Positions 13,538-20,854 of a stretch of 28,168 bases of DNA are shown here, one piece after another (positions within the stretch are counted from its first letter, which is position 1; each line of letters opens with the position of its first letter). The position numbers and the translations under genes are program-made. Source of the DNA: a virus; IMG/VR virus record IMGVR_UViG_3300042452_000842, positions 1 to 28,168 of that record; one strand, 5' to 3'. Below the pieces are notes generated by a model. That model was not told the DNA's origin and made no database searches. It saw only the letters and a list, made by a program, of their open reading frames with translations.

Positions 13538-13719
13538 CCGCCCCGATGGACAGTGTGATGGGCGAGCGGCTCGGCCGCATCAAGAAGGTTCTGGAGGTCT
13601 TCGACGCCGGCCAAATGTCGGCCGTCAAGGCCGTGAGCAAGATCGAGGACATTGCTTCCGGCGAGGACGATCGGATCGTCCACGTCGGCAACGTCAACCG
13701 ACCGGAGATTGAGACGTGA
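13534..13719 (+). CDS. Small early protein of unknown function
   Basis: A 61-residue protein between the Sak4-like ATPase and the SSB-like gene, overlapping both by four bases (ATGA and GTGA). It is helical with alternating charge (GERLGRIKKVLEVFDAGQMS, AVKAVSKIEDIASGEDD). The tight packing suggests it belongs to the recombination module. Not recognised. Confidence 0.65.
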   Translation: MTAPMDSVMGERLGRIKKVLEVFDAGQMSAVKAVSKIEDIASGEDDRIVHVGNVNRPEIET

Positions 13720-14201
13720 ATTTCGATTCGTATTGGGGAGACGAGGACGACGCGATGGACAAGCCGCTGGCGGCCGAAGGCCGGCACACTGGCGAAATCG
13801 TGGACGTGAAGGAGAAGCGGCTCGAGTTTATGAAATCGGAGGCGAACCGCGACGGGGCCAGCCTCGTCGTCACGGTCTCGATCCCGAAGGCCCAGCGGAT
13901 CGAGGCGATGATCCCGGCCAATTACCGGGGCAAGATCGAGGCTCTCGCTCGTGCGGCCGGCGTGGCGCCGCCGGTTCGCGGCGAGGATTGGGACACTGAG
14001 CAGCTCGTCGGCCGCGCCGTCACCGTTGAGACGGTGCAGGCCGTGAGCAAGAAGGGCACGACCTACGTTCGCATCGAGAAGTGGCTGGCGAGCCCGTCGC
14101 AGCCGTTTCTGGAGAAGAAGGCTCCTGCCAGGTCGCAGTCCGCGAAGGCCCACCGCGAGTTCAAGGCGAACACCGCGGCCGCCGACGACGTGCCATTCTG
14201 A
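13716..14201 (+). CDS. Single-stranded DNA-binding-like protein
   Basis: A 161-residue protein from GTG 13716, overlapping the upstream stop. It opens MNFDSYWGDEDD and has a beta-rich middle (GRHTGEIVDVKEKRLEF, GASLVVTVSIPKAQ, VGRAVTVETVQAV), fitting an OB-like fold, then a flexible Ala/Lys tail ending DDVPF. That tip matches the DD(I/V)PF of SSB proteins, which docks partner enzymes. This and the Sak4-like neighbour support an SSB role in recombination or replication. The OB fold itself is inferred. Confidence 0.75.
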   Translation: MNFDSYWGDEDDAMDKPLAAEGRHTGEIVDVKEKRLEFMKSEANRDGASLVVTVSIPKAQRIEAMIPANYRGKIEALARAAGVAPPVRGEDWDTEQLVGRAVTVETVQAVSKKGTTYVRIEKWLASPSQPFLEKKAPARSQSAKAHREFKANTAAADDVPF

Positions 14202-14209
14202 GGTAATCC

Positions 14210-14482
14210 ATGAGCGCCATGTACCGCATCGAAATAACCGACGCCTCGATAAGCCGTAAGGCCGGCATCGGAATGTGGGAAACCGTCGGCCAGCCCGTGA
14301 CCGTGGACGGCGTGCCGAAGGTGCGGCTTGGGCACGGAACGATCGTCTCTGCCGAAGGGTTCTACGCATCGAAAGCCGAAGCGCTCCGAGCCGCGGCCGA
14401 CAAGATCGACGTTCTTAGGCTGGCACTGATTGAACAGTCGGAGCGTCTGCGGGCCGAAGCATCTTCGCCAACGAGACAGTGA
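14210..14482 (+). CDS. Hypothetical protein
   Basis: A 90-residue protein with GAGG before the ATG at 14210, nine bases after the SSB-like stop. It has a beta-type first half (MYRIEITDASISRKAGIGMW, ETVGQPVTVDGVPKVRLG) and a C-terminal helix (SKAEALRAAADKIDVLRLAL). This small mixed fold is common in phage early regions. Function unknown. A gap of 162 bp follows, holding only the next gene's leader. Confidence 0.65.
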   Translation: MSAMYRIEITDASISRKAGIGMWETVGQPVTVDGVPKVRLGHGTIVSAEGFYASKAEALRAAADKIDVLRLALIEQSERLRAEASSPTRQ

Positions 14483-14644
14483 CCAACTGGCCCGCGGTGG
14501 CCAATGGCGGCCGAGGAATGGCGGCCGCATCCGCCCGTGAGCCGTGAGAGCGGGAAAGTCCGCGGCAGTCGATTCCGGCACTGGCCTCCGATCGGAGCAT
14601 CGACCGTCAGCCCCACGTCACGGGGCACGAACACGGAGGTTTTC

Positions 14645-14950
14645 GTGGGCACGTTTGTGGAGCGAGACGCGGATCTGCCGCTCGTGCGGTTGTGTCGGCG
14701 AACCGACCCGGCCACGTCGTGCGAGGCGGCGGCCAAGACGCCGGAGTTCAGCGGCGACCATCGTGAGCGAATCTTGGCGGCACTCGAGGCCGGGCCTGCC
14801 GGGCAGTCCGAACTGTCGCGTCGAACTGGCCTCACGGTGGCCCAGGTATCGAAGCGGCTGAAGGAGTTGCGGGAGAGTGGCCGCATCGTGCGAGACGGCG
14901 ATGCGGTTAGTGCGAGCGGCGGGAGAGAGGCGAGGTGGAGGAGGCCATGA
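14645..14950 (+). CDS. Winged-helix DNA-binding protein
   Basis: A 101-residue protein from GTG 14645, with GGAGG five bases upstream; the frame is open further upstream to 14504 but without a ribosome binding site. Residues 38-85 are a winged helix of the MarR/TrmB sort: RERILAALEAGPAGQSELSR, then RTGLTVAQVSKRLKELRESG and a wing RIVRDGDAV. It probably regulates transcription or acts as a phage replication accessory factor. It overlaps the HNH gene by four bases. Confidence 0.75.
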   Translation: MGTFVERDADLPLVRLCRRTDPATSCEAAAKTPEFSGDHRERILAALEAGPAGQSELSRRTGLTVAQVSKRLKELRESGRIVRDGDAVSASGGREARWRRP

Positions 14951-15432
14951 GAAATCAGTGGGTTGCTGATTGCGTCGATTATTGGTCTCGCCTTGTCTGC
15001 GAAACAGAGATTGGCGTTGATTGGTCTGATGCGACTGAACACTGCTGGAGATGCGGCGCAAAGAGAAAGCTCCAGCGTTGCCACGTCGTCGCAAGGCAGT
15101 TCGACGGTGGAGATGAACCGTCCAACATTGTCGCCTTGTGCTCCGAATGTCACGACGAGGCGCCTGACGTTACTGACCAATCAGAAATCTGGCGGTGGAT
15201 CAAAGAAACAAAATCTTCTTTTTATGGCACTCTAACGTCAGAACGCGCTTTACATATATGCGTACAGCGCGGCGTAGACATAAGCCGTTTTGATGCGGCT
15301 CGTTTTCAATTTGCGATGGATCGCGTCGGTCTCCACCTAATGCAAAACGGCACTGGATGCAGAATAAAGGCCGCGAGCTATGCGTGGGCCATAGAGCAGG
15401 CTTGCTCTGTTGGAGGCAAGGATGGCCGGTAG
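14947..15432 (+). CDS. HNH endonuclease
   Basis: A 161-residue nuclease with AGGAGG just before the ATG at 14947. The HNH/treble-clef motif is at residues 33-70: CWRC (33-36), CHVVARQ (45-51), Asn60 in EPSNIVALC, and CSECHD (65-70). The C-terminal half is extra and unrecognised. The gene is AT-richer than its neighbours, with T/A tracts such as AAATCTTCTTTTTATGG, so it may have arrived as a mobile or homing nuclease. In HK97-like phages HNH proteins near terminase aid packaging; here it is in the early operon, so a homing or defence-related role is as likely. Confidence 0.85.
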   Translation: MRNQWVADCVDYWSRLVCETEIGVDWSDATEHCWRCGAKRKLQRCHVVARQFDGGDEPSNIVALCSECHDEAPDVTDQSEIWRWIKETKSSFYGTLTSERALHICVQRGVDISRFDAARFQFAMDRVGLHLMQNGTGCRIKAASYAWAIEQACSVGGKDGR

Positions 15433-16189
15433 CTGGTTCGCATTTTTCGGACGCGACTTCCTCGCGGCCACCCTTGGGTGGTCGGCCGAGGAGCGCGGCC
15501 ACTACATCACTCTCCTGGTGGCCCAGTGGGAGCAGGACGGCCTGCCCACCGATATGGCCCGCCTGGAGCTCATCAGTCCTGGCGTCTCCCGGTGCTGGAC
15601 GACGCTCGAATCGAAGTTCCCCGTAGGGCTTGGCGGCCGTCGCCGCAACTCCCGGCTCGAGCACGAACGGCACCTGGCCCACGAACGGAGCGAGCGGGCT
15701 CGTCAGTCCGCCTCCGCAAGATGGGCAAATAAGGAAAGCCAGGGAGGGGTAGATCCTGGCGGATGCGTGACGCAATGCGTGACGCATTGCTCGGAACCAT
15801 GCTCGGACGATGCTGCCATGACCATGTCTTATTCTCCTCCTCCTCCTCCCCCTCGCGGGGCTTGGGGAGGGGAGGAGGAGGCGGAAGGGTGGCAATCGCT
15901 CAGGAACGCCTGGAACGCCGTATGGGGCGAGAAGCGTCAGTGGAGGTCAACGGAGCCGCCCAAGGAGGCGATCGCCCGTCTGAGCGAGCCTGGGTGGCTC
16001 CAGGAGGCACTCCTGGCGATACCCGCCATCAAGAAAGGCGCGTGCAGCGGTTTTCGGACCCCTCCGACCCTCCGTCAGTTCTGCGGGAGCGACCCGGAGC
16101 GCGGCACCTTCGTGGCCCGGTTGCTGGGCGGTGAGTTCACCGACACGGAGCGGGCCGGCCACAGGCGACCGGCGGGGGCTGGACTATGA
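15422..16189 (+). CDS. DUF1376-like replication protein
   Basis: A 255-residue protein; the ATG at 15422 follows GGAGG by five bases. The N-terminal 70 residues (SWFAFFGRDFLAATLGWSAE, ERGHYITLLVAQWEQDGLP, TDMARL) fit DUF1376, which opens many phage replication-initiation proteins. A basic linker, a Pro-rich stretch (YSPPPPPPRG) and a C-terminal domain (WNAVWGEKRQWRSTEPPKEA) follow. Such proteins usually bind the origin and recruit a helicase. There is no DnaB/DnaC gene here, so host helicase is presumably used. It overlaps the HNH gene end by 11 bases. Confidence 0.75.
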   Translation: MAGSWFAFFGRDFLAATLGWSAEERGHYITLLVAQWEQDGLPTDMARLELISPGVSRCWTTLESKFPVGLGGRRRNSRLEHERHLAHERSERARQSASARWANKESQGGVDPGGCVTQCVTHCSEPCSDDAAMTMSYSPPPPPPRGAWGGEEEAEGWQSLRNAWNAVWGEKRQWRSTEPPKEAIARLSEPGWLQEALLAIPAIKKGACSGFRTPPTLRQFCGSDPERGTFVARLLGGEFTDTERAGHRRPAGAGL

Positions 16190-16479
16190 GCGACCTTGTC
16201 GAGCGGTTGGTTGGGGTGGCTGAGTTTGTTGGCCGAGAGCCGCGGGCGGTTTTGTACGAAGCCGTGAAGGAGATCGAACGGCTGCGGTCGCTGACGCGGT
16301 TCCAGGATGGCGTGATCCGCAGCGGCGACGTGGCGTGCCTGACGACAGCGGAGCGGGAGGCGATTGCCGCCGGTCTTGGTGCGCTGGAACGACTCTACGA
16401 ATACTCGCCGCCGATCAGCCAGCCAATCTATGAGCAGCACGCACCGACGCTGCGGGCGCTGCTGGAGCGGACGAAGTGA
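16186..16479 (+). CDS. Hypothetical early protein
   Basis: A 97-residue protein whose ATG overlaps the previous stop (ATGA). It is mostly helical (SDLVERLVGVAEFVGREPRA, VLYEAVKEIERLRS, TAEREAIAAGLGALERLYEY), with a coiled-coil-like heptad around EIERL. Its end overlaps the next gene's GTG by four bases. Not recognised. Confidence 0.65.
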   Translation: MSDLVERLVGVAEFVGREPRAVLYEAVKEIERLRSLTRFQDGVIRSGDVACLTTAEREAIAAGLGALERLYEYSPPISQPIYEQHAPTLRALLERTK

Positions 16480-16727
16480 GCCAACACCAACGCATCCTCG
16501 AGTCGCCAAGCGTCGGCACGACGCGGGGGCAGGAAGCCGTGGTGCGGGCGATCCGCAAGGCCAGGTCGCGGCACCCGTGGTACGGGCCTTCATACCGAGA
16601 GATTGCTGACGAGCTCGGCGTGACAGTCAACGACGTGGCGCAGAAGGTCAGCCGGCTCTTACGCGACGGTCGCGTGAAAGTAGATCACGGCGTGGCACGA
16701 TCCCTGCGAGTAACGGACAGAAAATGA
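16476..16727 (+). CDS. LexA-N-like winged-helix protein
   Basis: An 83-residue protein from GTG 16476. Residues 20-78 resemble the LexA DNA-binding domain: EAVVRAIRKARSRHPWYGPS, YREIADELGVTVNDVAQKVS, RLLRDGRVKVDHGVARSLRV, including the GPSYREIA turn and the wing. It has no protease domain, so it is not a full LexA. It may bind operators within the element. It overlaps the resolvase gene by four bases. Confidence 0.75.
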   Translation: MSQHQRILESPSVGTTRGQEAVVRAIRKARSRHPWYGPSYREIADELGVTVNDVAQKVSRLLRDGRVKVDHGVARSLRVTDRK

Positions 16728-17194
16728 CAGTTTTTGGTATCGACCCAGGTGTCGGCGGTGCGATCGTGATGGTTGCGGAGCCAGGACTCGTGCGTGCCGA
16801 GGATATGCCGGTCATCGAAATACGAGGCCGCAGGCATATCGACACCCACAAACTCATCTCGGTGCTCAAGAGTTTTCCGTTGAGGCCAGACATGGTGATC
16901 CTCGAGCACGTCCAGGGCGTGCAGGGCACCGGCGCCACGTCGGCGTTTTCGTTTGGACGTGGGTTTGGGTTGCTTGAGGGAACGATTGCAGCAATCGGCT
17001 ATCCCTTGACGCTGGTTCGGCCGCAGTTGTGGACGAAAGATCTCGGCGTGAGTAGGGACAAGAACGCGAGACGAGCGGCGGCATCGAATCTGTGGCCGAA
17101 ATACAGTCATCTGTTTGAGCGAGTGAAGGACGACGGGCGGGCAGACGCGGCGTTGCTCTGCCATTGGTGGATGCTGCGAGGCAAGGCTGCTTGA
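16724..17194 (+). CDS. RuvC-like Holliday junction resolvase
   Basis: A 156-residue RNase H-fold nuclease. Likely catalytic acids: Asp7 in FGIDPG, Glu61 in MVILEHV, and Asp136/Asp141 in KDDGRADAALL. Length matches RuvC-type phage resolvases (about 150-180). It would cut branched recombination or replication intermediates before packaging. It sits in the same overlapping gene string as the Sak4-like ATPase and SSB-like protein. Confidence 0.9.
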   Translation: MTVFGIDPGVGGAIVMVAEPGLVRAEDMPVIEIRGRRHIDTHKLISVLKSFPLRPDMVILEHVQGVQGTGATSAFSFGRGFGLLEGTIAAIGYPLTLVRPQLWTKDLGVSRDKNARRAAASNLWPKYSHLFERVKDDGRADAALLCHWWMLRGKAA

Positions 17195-17229
17195 CGCATT
17201 GCGTAGGATCGACGCGAAAGGAGTTTCCT

Positions 17230-17511
17230 GTGGGACGAATGAAGGATTTGCTTGTCGCTGTCTACGGTGGCGGCTACCGGGCGGTCGAAGCAGCCGAGCA
17301 GCTCGCGGCCATGAACCGCTGGACGCTGTGCACCGATCAAGAGCCGGAAATCGTCAGCGAGTCGTTGAGCCAGGTCGTTCTGGCGTGGCGGCCTGGCGAA
17401 GAATGGCCGCAGCCGGCTTTTGTCCAGCTCGAGAACGGCAATCGGGTCTGGAAGTGGAGCCGGCAAGGAAGGCCGACGCACTGGATGCCGATGCCGGAGG
17501 TGCCGGAGTGA
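17230..17511 (+). CDS. DUF551-like small protein, end of early operon
   Basis: A 93-residue protein. AAAGGAG stands seven bases before a GTG at 17230; ATG 17239 is an alternative. The last third (VVLAWRPGEEWPQPAFV, ending THWMPMPEVPE) resembles DUF551, whose members end in HWMPLPEPP and are common in phage early regions. The first third is helical (AVEAAEQLAAMNRW). Function unknown. A terminator-like hairpin follows the stop. Confidence 0.7.
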   Translation: MGRMKDLLVAVYGGGYRAVEAAEQLAAMNRWTLCTDQEPEIVSESLSQVVLAWRPGEEWPQPAFVQLENGNRVWKWSRQGRPTHWMPMPEVPE

Positions 17512-17524
17512 ATCTGTCGTTATT

Positions 17525-17553
17525 CTTGGCCAGCCGGCCAAAGAAAGTTTTTT
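17525..17553 (+). terminator. Terminator-like hairpin after the early operon
   Basis: TTGGCC (17526-17531), loop AGCC, GGCCAA (17536-17541), then six T at 17548-17553 after a six-base gap. The short stem and the gap make it weaker than a textbook terminator, but the position, 15 bases after the last gene, fits. Confidence 0.5.
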
Positions 17554-17573
17554 AGGTCGTGTGGAGTTCGAAA

Positions 17574-18020
17574 GGGGGGGCGGCCGGCGGCCGGCCGGCG
17601 GAAGTACCTTGGTGTACGCCCGTACACTATCCCCCCCACTAGTGGTATTTCGATAGCCTCGCCCGCCCCCCCTATCGGTAGTATTTCGATGGCCGGCCGA
17701 TCGGCCGGCATGATGGCCGGCCGGCGTGCTCGTGCTCGTGCTCGTGACGGTGCATCATCACGAGCGATGGGACGATGGCCGCTCGATTGACAGCCTGGCC
17801 GGCCGATGGCCGGCCACGTCACGAGACGCCAGCGGCAAGCCTGGCCGACGGTGCACCGTCACGATCGGCCGGGCGCCCGGCCAGGCTATCGAAATACCCT
17901 GGCCGGCCGTGGCCACGTCACGAGCGGCCGGACGATGGCCGGCGGCCAGGTCGCCGGGCTGGCCGGCCATCGTGCACCGCCACGAGACGGCCGACGGGCG
18001 GCCGTGCTCGTGACGTGGCC
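17574..18020. repeat. Noncoding repeat-rich region, candidate replication or partition locus
   Basis: No credible gene lies between 17512 and 18163. The stretch holds a perfect 16-bp inverted repeat, GGTATTTCGATAGCCT (17644-17659) against 17883-17898, and another direct GTATTTCGAT at 17681-17690. A 14-mer GGCCACGTCACGAG occurs at 17812-17825 and 17911-17924 and inverted at 18007-18020, with shorter relatives at 17741-17748 and 17858-17865. There is also a palindrome GTGTACG-CC-CGTACAC (17612-17627) and many GGCCGGCC boxes. Iterated sites between two operons fit an origin or a centromere-like site; this is inference. Opposite-strand frames here look like chance products of high GC. Confidence 0.6.
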
Positions 18021-18075
18021 AGCCCCCACCGATTAGGGGATAGGTGGGGCGGCGGATTCTCACGATACCAAATGT

Positions 18076-18086
18076 CCAATCGGCAA
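18076..18086 (-). promoter_or_regulatory. Inverted copy of the CCGATTGG operator box
   Basis: CCAATCGGCAA here is the reverse of TTGCCGATTGG, the box found between -35 and -10 in the promoters downstream. It sits 54 bp before the copy at 18141-18151, in opposite orientation, and has no good -10 of its own, so it may be a second operator for the same regulator. Confidence 0.55.
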
Positions 18087-18128
18087 GTGTGCCGGGCGCA
18101 GCGGAATTCCAGAAAAATTTTTCATGGC

Positions 18129-18157
18129 TTGCAACCATTGTTTCCGATTGGTAGATT
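18129..18157 (+). promoter_or_regulatory. Promoter with operator box, leaderless for the first HTH gene
   Basis: TTGCAA (18129-18134), 17-base spacer ending TTTCCGATTGG, TAGATT (18152-18157), six bases, then the ATG at 18164. No ribosome binding site exists, so the message probably starts at the ATG. A 12-bp A/T palindrome GAAAAATTTTTC (18112-18123) just upstream looks like an UP element. Confidence 0.7.
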
Positions 18158-18163
18158 AACGAC

Positions 18164-18739
18164 ATGAACACGGCAGCACACAAGCAACGGGCGGCGGAAT
18201 TCGGCCTCGATTGGTCGATCGTGCTTGAACTCTACCGGGAGGCCCGCGAACTAGAGCGTCAGGACGTTGAGCGGCTGACGGCCGATCGTCACGAAGCCTA
18301 TAGCGGGCTGGCCGGCCGCGTGCACGGCGGCCACGTCAAGGCAACCCACCGCCGCGCGTTCCGCGACGGTGGCGACGCCACGAACGTGGCCGGCCTTGAC
18401 GTGGTGGCCGCCGGCCGCGGAATGACGGCCGATGAACTCTTCGCCGAGCTGGCCGCCGACGCGCCAGGCTTGCGGCCGGCCGACGACGTGATGATCGAAG
18501 CGATCGATCGCGCCGCCCGCATGATGGCCGCCCCGGCCGCCGCCCCGGCCGCCGACATGGTGCCGCTCGTGAGCGGCGCGATCGTCGCCGACGTTACCGA
18601 ACAATGGATGCGGCGCATGGTCAAGGCCGGACGGATTCGCGGCTGCAAGGCCGGCCGCAATTGGCTCGTGTCGATCGCCGATTGTGAATCGTTCCGCCGG
18701 CATCCAACGGCCGGCCGCCCGCGCGTTACCCCCTTCTAA
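18164..18739 (+). CDS. Excisionase/MerR-like HTH protein
   Basis: A 191-residue protein. Residues 1-120 are helical and Ala-rich (LDWSIVLELYREARELERQD, then GGHVKATHRRAFRDGG), unrecognised. The C-terminal 55 residues (VTEQWMRRMVKAGRIRGCKA, GRNWLVSIADCESFRRH) form an excisionase-type winged helix ending with the usual RPR tail. It is expressed from its own promoter carrying operator boxes on both sides, which suggests autoregulation. It could be the excisionase, a regulator of the CCGATYGG promoters, or even a small-terminase-like protein, since lambda gpNu1 has a related fold; I favour regulator. Confidence 0.75.
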   Translation: MNTAAHKQRAAEFGLDWSIVLELYREARELERQDVERLTADRHEAYSGLAGRVHGGHVKATHRRAFRDGGDATNVAGLDVVAAGRGMTADELFAELAADAPGLRPADDVMIEAIDRAARMMAAPAAAPAADMVPLVSGAIVADVTEQWMRRMVKAGRIRGCKAGRNWLVSIADCESFRRHPTAGRPRVTPF

Positions 18740-18760
18740 CCGCCCCGGAGACCGCCACCG

Positions 18761-19000
18761 ATGACAGCCGCTCAATTCTGCCGATTCGCCGCCCGCATGG
18801 CCGACATGGACGCCGCCGCCCGCGACGCCGTGGCCGCCCTGGCCGCCGCCGACGTGGCCGCCGCCGACGCCGCCGCCCCGCGCGGCACGACCGCCCGCCG
18901 CGACGCCGAGCGGCTGATTCTCGAATTGCACGATGCCGGCGCCCCCGTGGCCGCCGGCCGCCCGACGGCCGCCCGCACCATGTCGCTTTTCGCCGATTGA
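18761..19000 (+). CDS. Small Ala-rich hypothetical protein
   Basis: A 79-residue protein behind the recurring leader GGAGACC...ATG used across this region. About a third of its residues are Ala (MDAAARDAVAALAAADVAAA), with a C-terminal half of more normal composition (RRDAERLILELHDAGAPVAA, ending TMSLFAD). Not recognised. Low complexity lowers confidence, but the leader and tight spacing favour a real gene. Confidence 0.55.
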   Translation: MTAAQFCRFAARMADMDAAARDAVAALAAADVAAADAAAPRGTTARRDAERLILELHDAGAPVAAGRPTAARTMSLFAD

Positions 19001-19029
19001 CCCGCCCCCACCAACGGAGACCCGCCACC

Positions 19030-19365
19030 ATGACCCGCGCCGACTTCGAGACCGCCGCCGCCGATCGACTCACGATCGCCGCCACCGCCACGGCCGCCCG
19101 CCTGGCCGCCGCCGCCCGTGCCGCGGCCGCCTGGCTTGACGGCCTGGCCGCCGAGCTGGCCGCCGCGGCTTCGCCGCTCGCCCGCGAGCGTGCCGCCGCG
19201 GCCAGGTGCCGCCCGTGCCCGGTGCCGCCGCCCGTGCCGCCCGCCCGCCCCGCCGCGGCCATCGTGCCGCCGCCGGTGCCGCCCGCTGCCCGGCCGCCGA
19301 TCGCCCCGCCCGCCGTTGTGCTCGTGACGCCGACGGCGGCCGCCCCCGTGCTCGTGACGATTTGA
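19030..19365 (+). CDS. Ala/Pro-rich hypothetical protein
   Basis: A 111-residue protein behind CGGAGACCCGCCACC-ATG. The first half is an Ala-rich helix (RLAAAARAAAAWLDGLAAEL), the second half Pro/Val-rich (PVPPPVPPARPAAAIVPPPV), perhaps a flexible linker or stalk. The end of the gene contains two CTCGTGAC sequences, the same core as the repeats in 17741-18014. Not recognised. Confidence 0.5.
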   Translation: MTRADFETAAADRLTIAATATAARLAAAARAAAAWLDGLAAELAAAASPLARERAAAARCRPCPVPPPVPPARPAAAIVPPPVPPAARPPIAPPAVVLVTPTAAAPVLVTI

Positions 19366-19393
19366 CCAACCCCAACCCCGGAGACCCGAGACC

Positions 19394-19813
19394 ATGACCA
19401 CGCCCCGCCCGATCGCCCCGGCCCGATACGTCGCCCGTCGAATCAGCGACCCCCGCAGCCGCGGCGCCTGCTACTGGTTCGAGGTGGAAAGCGTAGACGC
19501 CGACGGCCGCCGCTCGTTTGTGGCGATCGCCGACACGCGCGAGGAGGCCCGCGACATCGTGCGGCGCCTCAATGCCGCCGCCAGCGACCAGGCCCGCCGG
19601 GCCGCCTACGCCCGGCTGACCGCTGCCCGCGAGCGTGCCGCGGAATTGCAGGCCATGCGTCGCGGCTTCGCCGCGGCCACGTTCCGCCCGTTCCGAACGC
19701 CGGGCGCGATGGCCGGCCTGGCCGTCGCCCGCATGGACGCCGCCCGCGAACTCCGTGCCGCCCGCGCCGCCTACGACGCGGCCGCCGCGGCTCAGTTTGA
19801 CTCGACCACTTGA
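19394..19813 (+). CDS. Hypothetical protein, basic helical
   Basis: A 139-residue protein behind CGGAGACCCGAGACC-ATG. The N-terminal 60 residues look like a small alpha/beta domain (CYWFEVESVDADGRRSFVAI, ADTREEARDIVRRLNAA); the rest is a long Arg/Ala helix (YARLTAARERAAELQAMRR). A DNA- or RNA-facing role is possible. It ends within the -35 of the ardC promoter (its TGA is part of TTGACC). Not recognised. Confidence 0.6.
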   Translation: MTTPRPIAPARYVARRISDPRSRGACYWFEVESVDADGRRSFVAIADTREEARDIVRRLNAAASDQARRAAYARLTAARERAAELQAMRRGFAAATFRPFRTPGAMAGLAVARMDAARELRAARAAYDAAAAAQFDSTT

Positions 19814-19837
19814 CCCGTTGTTGCCGATTGGTAGAAT
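19810..19837 (+). promoter_or_regulatory. ardC operon promoter with operator box
   Basis: TTGACC (19810-19815), 16-base spacer ending TTGCCGATTGG, TAGAAT (19832-19837). The leader to the ardC ATG is about 45 bases and carries GAGGAGACC. It shares its spacer box with the promoters at 18129, 21772, 24224 and 24764. Confidence 0.7.
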
Positions 19838-19888
19838 CCCCACAACACGCGGCCACAACGGCCGCACAACCCGAGGAGACCAGAGACC

Positions 19889-20854
19889 ATGCCCACCACC
19901 ACCACCACCACCACCCGCGCCGACGTTTACCAGACCGTCACCGATGCGATCGTCGCCCGCCTCGAATCCGGCGAGTTGGCCCCGTGGCACCAGCCGTGGA
20001 AGGCCGGCAACGCCGCCGGCCCCGTGTCGCGCCCGCTGCGCCACAACGGCCAGCGGTATTCCGGCGTGAACGTGTTGTGGTTGTGGATGGCCGCCGAGGC
20101 CGCCGGCCATACATGCCCGTACTGGCTGACCTACCGGCAAGCGCAGGAGCTGGGCGGCCACGTCCGCCGCGGGGAGAAGTCTACGCCCGTCGTGTTTGCG
20201 TCCACGTTCACGAAGCGCGAGACGCTCGCCGACGGCACCGCGAAAGATCGGAAAATCCCGTTCCTGAAAACCTACGCGGCGTTCAACGCGCAGCAGTGTG
20301 ACGGCCTGCCCGAGCACTACTACCGGCAGCTGCCCCCGCCCGCCGGCCACGTTGACCCGCTGCCGGCCGTGCTCGACTTCGCCCGGCACACCGGCGCGGA
20401 CATCCGCACGGGCGGCGCCCGTGCTTGCTACGTGCCCAGCGGCGACTACGTGCAGATGCCCGACGCGGCCACGTTCGAGAGCGCCGAGGCCCACGCTGGC
20501 ACGCTCGCCCACGAGCTGGCCCACTGGACGGGCCACGCGTCGCGGCTCGACCGCGGGATGGCCCAAGCGAAGCGATTCGGAGACGACGCCTACGCGGCCG
20601 AGGAGCTGGTAGCCGAACTGGCCGCCGCGTACCTGGCCGCCGATCTCGGTTTCGAGGCCCAGCCCCGCGACGACCACGCCGCCTACCTGGCCTCGTGGCT
20701 CCGCGTGATGAAGGCCGACAAGCGCGCCATTTTCACCGCGGCCAGCGCCGCCAGCCGGGCGGCCGACTTCCTGCACGGCTTGCAGCCCGGCGGCGCAGCG
20801 GCCCCCGCCGAGGAGACCGACGCCGAGACCGACGCCGAGCCGGCCGCGGCTTGA
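19889..20854 (+). CDS. ardC: ArdC-type antirestriction protein
   Basis: A 321-residue protein with the ArdC layout. The N-terminal domain (DVYQTVTDAIVARLESGELA, then PWHQPWK and RYSGVNVLWLW) binds single-stranded DNA in the family. The C-terminal part is a zincin-like metallopeptidase domain with HELAH at residues 208-212 and EELVAE near 238-243 supplying the third ligand. ArdC proteins protect incoming plasmid or phage DNA from host restriction. The N-terminus has a run of seven Thr from repeated ACC codons. It has its own CCGATTGG-box promoter, so it is probably made when that regulon opens. Confidence 0.93.
   Translation: MPTTTTTTTRADVYQTVTDAIVARLESGELAPWHQPWKAGNAAGPVSRPLRHNGQRYSGVNVLWLWMAAEAAGHTCPYWLTYRQAQELGGHVRRGEKSTPVVFASTFTKRETLADGTAKDRKIPFLKTYAAFNAQQCDGLPEHYYRQLPPPAGHVDPLPAVLDFARHTGADIRTGGARACYVPSGDYVQMPDAATFESAEAHAGTLAHELAHWTGHASRLDRGMAQAKRFGDDAYAAEELVAELAAAYLAADLGFEAQPRDDHAAYLASWLRVMKADKRAIFTAASAASRAADFLHGLQPGGAAAPAEETDAETDAEPAAA

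Noticed and set aside
17520-18183. Open frames on both strands in the repeat-rich gap
   Set aside because: They lack ribosome binding sites, overlap each other, and consist of repeats of Arg/Pro/Ala; nothing supports translation.
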